A stretch of DNA of 64,000 nucleotides from Geosiphon pyriformis (lineage: Eukaryota; Glomeromycota; Glomeromycetes; Archaeosporales; Geosiphonaceae), in NCBI GenBank assembly GCA_016748015.1, contig JAAOMT010000480.1:765101-829100 (forward strand), given 5' to 3'. Shown here one piece after another: positions 59,341 to 64,000 of this stretch (position 1 is its first letter; every line of letters begins with the position of its first letter). The notes beneath the pieces were generated by a model, which ran no database searches, was not told where the DNA came from, and saw only the letters and a program-made list of their open reading frames with translations. A program made the translations under genes and the position numbers.

Positions 59341-60722
59341 ATTTTTTTTTTTACTTTTTAATATGTATAGTTTAGTTATTATCTAGTATATAGAATTAAT
59401 CAAAGTAATCTTAACTAAATACAACTTATGTGTTTATTATATGTAACTAACTATTCAAGCCAATTTAGACAACACTATACATTTATATAAACTACTGAAT
59501 TATTATCAACACTAAAAAAAAACACAAGATATATGTTTTCTAAAACTTATTGCCATAAACTTAATTATACTAAGCATATAAACTATTCTATTTAATAAAT
59601 TTATATCTAATTTACCAGCCAATGTAAAAACCATACTATTATTATTTACTAATTTAGTTTTCTCTAATTCTAATTTGTGTTTTGTCTTAATACACCATAT
59701 TTTATAATAATAAAAATTCACTAGTTGGCAGGAAAAATTTACCAAAACAGAAACAGTTTTCTTCTTATTGTTATACAACCTTAAAACTTTCTTGATCCAG
59801 TTTTTGAAAACAAACTCTTTGCATAAGATTATATACAACCTAATATCAGACATACATAAAAACAGAGATTTCACAACCAAAGAAAATATAAATGCCTTTT
59901 TACTAGCCAGTGATAACCAAAATTCAATATAATCAAGAATTAAATCTCTCTGCTAGTTTAAATTGCTTAAACACATAAACAAATAATCTGAAAATTCCAT
60001 TTTTTCACAAAACATATACAAAATTTCCAGATAAAATCTGTTATATAGCTTCTTATATACAGCAACAAAAAGTCTTTTATAAATAGCTTTTATTATATAA
60101 GTTTTTAAATTAGCAATAAACACTTCAGTTATACTAGTAAACATATACAAATTAGAATGCCAAACTTCAATTATCTAAACCCAATCAACAATATGAATAA
60201 TTTATTAATAATTTTGGCATTAGAACTCACATCTCAATGCATACTAGTTACTGTCTTATAAATATTTTAAATAAAATGATAAGTATTACTAAAGACTATT
60301 GAACTGTTTGTCACCAAATATTGTTTAAAAATATTAATTAGAAAGAACATAGAAGAATATATAATTGCACCAGCCAACTTATTAGTACAATTATTGTTAA
60401 AAACATCAGAATGCTCTTTAATCTTCGACTAGACCACCTCTAAATTCTTATTTTTTATCAGATTGTTGACCAAATACCACTCCATCCAACATTAGTTGTG
60501 AAAATCCAGTTCAAATAAACTAAGTTCCAAAATGCATACATCAATAGTTATCTAACTGTCTAAATTCAAAATTACCATACTAAAAGGGGACACATACTTC
60601 AAAGCCAAAGCAACAGCATGTATTTTAGTCATTATAAAAGACAGCATACCAGAAATTCTAATCCCAATATTCACATTCATATTTGAAAAATAAGCAGCTG
60701 TCTTACTGATTGCACTTAATGT
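59341..60722 (-). pseudogene. LINE I, C-terminal part
   Basis: Minus strand 3' end of a LINE. From high to low coordinate: second part of RNase H (TLSAISKTAAYFSNMNVNIGI, in part, 60715-60660; TKIHAVALALKYVSP near 60640-60600), a degraded H-S region (about 60430), Cys/His terminus (60020-59960), C-terminal domain (59880-59512) and the conserved 3' UTR ending near 59341. RNase H is split at 60722 by LTR X. Confidence 0.75.
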
Positions 60723-61590
60723 TGTTACAGTTTAAGAATTTAGCAAAAAGAATCATAAAAATAATACAAACTATTCAATCATAATATAGCACAGTAATAA
60801 TCTTAGAAAGGTAATGATTAACATAGTAGCAAACACCATCTTGCGATAGTGGCAAGCACCAGTTCACAATAGCAGCCAACACCAACTGGTGATAGCAGCA
60901 AACACCAGGTTGAAATATCAAAAAGAAAGTATTTTCTCATAGAACTATAAACATGTATATATACAGTAGTTTTAATATTGAAAAATAATCAATCAAGTAA
61001 TAAAAAATCATAACTTATCAAGCAACAGATCCAATTTTATCCAACAAACTCCACTTTAAATCATACTTTCAAATTAAATATCCCAAAAAACCTTTAAAAA
61101 TCAAAAAAAAATGAAAAAGAATATTTAAAACGGAACTATCACAACCCAAAGTATTAAGAAACTTACTTGTATTATTTATTAAATGAAACTATCATTCATC
61201 AACTGAATCCCTTGGAAGAATAATCCTTGATCAAGATTATTCACGTTGTTACTAATTGATAAAAGCTTTATTGTAAGAATTAGAAAAGCGCTAAAGACCA
61301 TTAACATTCTGTGTTTCTAGATTAGAAAAACACATCAGGCAATTGCAAGGATAGCCTCAGAGAAGACCCCAGACAGTGGGTAGATTTCAGTCCAGCCTCT
61401 GAGAAGGAGTACATAAACACACACAACAATCAAGAATTAAAGAATAACTTACATCACAACAGTAAAAAGAAAGCCTTCAGTGTAACAGTGACATTATCAC
61501 ACAAATAGAATTGAAGAACTCACGAAAAACTGATTGCAATTAAAGCGGGATATCAGCAATTAAATATAACAAGAAAACCATCCCATAACA
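60723..61590 (+). repeat. Solo LTR of family X, complete copy 2
   Basis: An 868-bp LTR beginning TGTTACAG and ending CCATAACA. ATGT occurs immediately before (60719-60722) and after (61591-61594), a perfect 4-bp target duplication; removing the insert and one ATGT leaves the LINE RNase H frame continuous. 60810-61590 matches 1-783. No internal region remains. Its + orientation is opposite to LINE I. Confidence 0.93.
60823..60914 (+). repeat. Four-unit 23-bp tandem array in LTR X copy 2
   Basis: Same four units as 14-105 with one C-to-T difference, confirming that the array belongs to the LTR. Confidence 0.9.
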
Positions 61591-61594
61591 ATGT

Positions 61595-64000
61595 GCCTAA
61601 ACTCTTAAACAAGCCATTAATATAGACTATAAAAATATCAGTCCAAACACAATACAAATGATTTATAATCAACTTAAACTCATTCAAACTCAATATGTTG
61701 TAAAAAACTGTACTCAAAATATTCTTATTATCTTCAATAATAAAATTCACTCTACCCAAAAAACTAGATATAATAATAAATTAAGATAGAACAGAACCCT
61801 TTAGATCCAGCTTTTTTTAATAATAAAAAGTCATCTAAATCATCAATTTATCATGTTTATTCAACAGCCTGTTATCAAAAGTGATACCAAAATGTCTTAA
61901 AAACCCACTGTTTTATAGTAAGCTGTTTTCTCCAAGATATCAGACATTAAAAACCTATTCAGATTGCAGAACACTTGTAACAGATTGTTTGTTAAAGAAA
62001 CCTCATTGCTCAAAAACACTTTTACCACTTCAGTGAAAATTTTTTTCACAGAACTAACTCTTAATTTAGCTAAATAATGCAAAAAATTAGCTGAAGCCCA
62101 GCCCAAAACCTGTAAATCCAAAAACTAATGATCAAAAAATCTGCTAAGAATGCCTTTAAAATTAGCAAACAAAACTGTCAAAGCCATCTTATCTTCAATT
62201 TGTAATTGTTTAAAAAACTTCAGATTGTATAGTAAAAAATAATGCAAAATCTTATTAGAAAAATTTTTAAGCAAACTTACTTTTAACTGTAAGCTTTTTT
62301 TGATTAACAAATCTCATTTGTGACAAAAATTAACTAAAATAAAACTAAACTGCATATAATAATACACAATCAGCTGTAAAACAACAGAAATTAAGTAGTA
62401 AAACTGTTTATTCAAAATTGTTTTTTTCAAAACCATGTTTGCAAAAAACCTGATATCTAAATGAGCTTTGGCCAAACTTAACTTAGAAAAATTATCAGTA
62501 AAAAAATAAATTTCCAAGTAATAATGTCACTCTTTTTTTTTTGCAATTAATATAAAACTTTCATTAATCATCAAAAAAGCTTTTTTAACCCTTTGGTTAA
62601 TGAGAATAGCCATTTTCTTGTTATTATTAATCGAAATATCATTGATGTTAAAGAATCTACTGGCAATATTCAAAATATACTGTGTTGAAGTTTGGTTATT
62701 TTCCATCCAAATTGTGTTATCAACAAAAGCACCAGTCACAAAAAATGAAGTTTTCCTATCTGTGTTTTCCAAACTGTCTGTTCTGGCCACAAATTTTGTG
62801 TCAATACAGTAATTACATGAATGTTTATGTTTTTTAACTTTACATAAAAGGAGATTATAAAAAATTCTTCATAGAAGTGGTAAGAAAACTTCTCCTTAGT
62901 TTAGTCTGTTTTGAACTTAATAATCCTTTAAAAAACCAAAATCAATTATTACTTTGTTAGTTTTGTTCTGATGAATATTGTTAAAAAAGCTAATAAAATA
63001 CTTGCATATTTTGATACATCATAGACTATTTTTTAAATAATACTATCTAATCAAGTCATATGCTTTATATATGTTCTGTAAAACCAATCAAAGTTTCCTA
63101 TTTTTTTCCAAAGCATTTTTACAACAGAACTAATTGCAAACATGAAAAAATGAGTTAAAGTATCTTTGAATGCTAAAAAATTATCATTCCAAAGAGCACC
63201 AGATTTGTTGCAAGCACAAAATATTTGGTTCAAAAGTATCTTTAATAAAACTTTTCTGGTCATCTTAATTAGTGCTATAGATCTAGTGTTGATTAGTATA
63301 CTATTTTAATTATAGGACTTTAGAATCATAGAAACCTATGCTCATTTCTATAAAGTAAGAACAATGTCAATGTTTAAACAACAATTTAACAGGACCAAAA
63401 AACAATCCAAGACCTCAGAACCACAGTATTTTCACAATTTATTCAGAATGCTAGACAAGTCAGCAGTTTTGTTATCAAACAACTTTTTCACAATCAAGAT
63501 CAATTCATTCAAACTAATCTGCTTTATAATCTCAAAGAAAGTTCTAAAGTTAATATAATCTAAAGACATATACTGCCAAAACCAATAATTTGACACTGTC
63601 TTAAACACTATTTTCTTTCTTGTTCAACTCTCTATTATCTTATTTATTTTGCTTTTTACCTCCTTAGGTTTTAAAATCAACCTTTTACAAATTATTAAAT
63701 AATCTAAAATCACTTTTCAAAAAAGCTTCTTTAAAACACTTTTGATTATGTGATTTTTGTTTGTACAGAAGTTTTTCATTCTTCTATTAATTGCATTCTT
63801 AATTGTGACCACTTTTATGACTTCAGATTTCTAATATTTAAATACTTGATAATTTTTTTTGATTTTTGATAAAAACAAAAGAATTTAAAAGTGTTTCCTA
63901 ATAAAAACATCTTTACAATCCTTGAAACCAAAACTTTTAAATAGTGGAATCTTAAAAACTTCTTGTTTCTAAAATTACCAAAGTCTTTAAACCAAATTTT
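61595..64000 (-). pseudogene. LINE I ORF2, RT to RNase H start (runs off window)
   Basis: Minus-strand ORF2 from the pre-RT region at the window edge to RNase H (WTDIFIVYINGLFKSLGT, 61655-61600). It includes RKVLLKILLNQIFCACNK (63263-63200), a degraded motif A, GAFVDNTIW (about 62745-62715: motif C V-D-N, second Asp changed), DISINNNKKMAILINQ (about 62650-62605), SLAKAHLDIRFFANMVL (about 62490-62430) and the post-RT region (62310-61897). Better preserved than LINE H. It continues beyond 64000. Confidence 0.8.

Noticed and set aside
1-61590. The two LTR X copies as the two ends of one ~60 kb element
   Set aside because: Copy 2 has its own perfect ATGT duplication, and both copies are flanked by LINE coding sequence, in opposite LINE orientations. 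They are independent solo LTRs.

Overview
This window looks like a transposon graveyard from a very AT-rich eukaryote, most likely a fungus. The organism call is inference. It rests on one spliced host gene with short GT-AG introns (66, 73 and 89 nt), the extreme AT bias, and stacked non-LTR (LINE) and Ty3/gypsy elements of a kind I associate with arbuscular mycorrhizal fungi (Glomeromycotina) and relatives. No genus is claimed. Almost everything except that host gene is decayed, and most in-frame stops sit at Trp, Gln or Arg positions, as expected from C-to-T / G-to-A transitions.

Layout. 1-783: solo LTR 'X', cut by the window edge. 784-17441: a + strand LINE (A), split by a solo gypsy LTR (2654-3525) and by a complete 9.8 kb Ty3/gypsy element (5329-15157). 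17560-18420: a fossil LINE ORF1 (-). 18737-19423: a 5'-truncated LINE tail (B, -). 19690-20260: a Tc1/mariner transposase fossil (+). 20745-30890: two minus-strand LINEs (C and D), with a minus-strand solo LTR (26589-27417) inside D. 30895-39190: an old + strand LINE (E) split by a nearly full-length younger LINE (31223-38128) with a 10-bp target duplication. 39659-40813: an intact four-exon SLX1 structure-specific endonuclease gene. 41399-43504: an element with ~650-bp inverted termini. 43579-48025: a 5'-truncated second gypsy copy (-), joined to a LINE tail (G, to 49165). 50120-58365: a very old full-structure LINE (H, +). 59341-64000: a minus-strand LINE (I) split by a second copy of solo LTR X (60723-61590, TSD ATGT).

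How the parts work. The LINEs have ORF1 (RRM-like fold plus CCHC knuckle) and ORF2 (endonuclease, reverse transcriptase, RNase H, C-terminal Cys/His motif). In the best copy the two ORFs overlap by ATGA. The gypsy element has gag with a CCHC knuckle, then a long pol in one frame: protease, Cys-rich zinc modules, acidic linker, dUTPase domain, RT, RNase H and a DD35E integrase with a GPY/F-like motif. A separate third ORF follows, before the polypurine tract. The dUTPase, the zinc modules and the third ORF (also present in the second, diverged copy) are the most unusual content here. SLX1 is the only cellular gene I can support.
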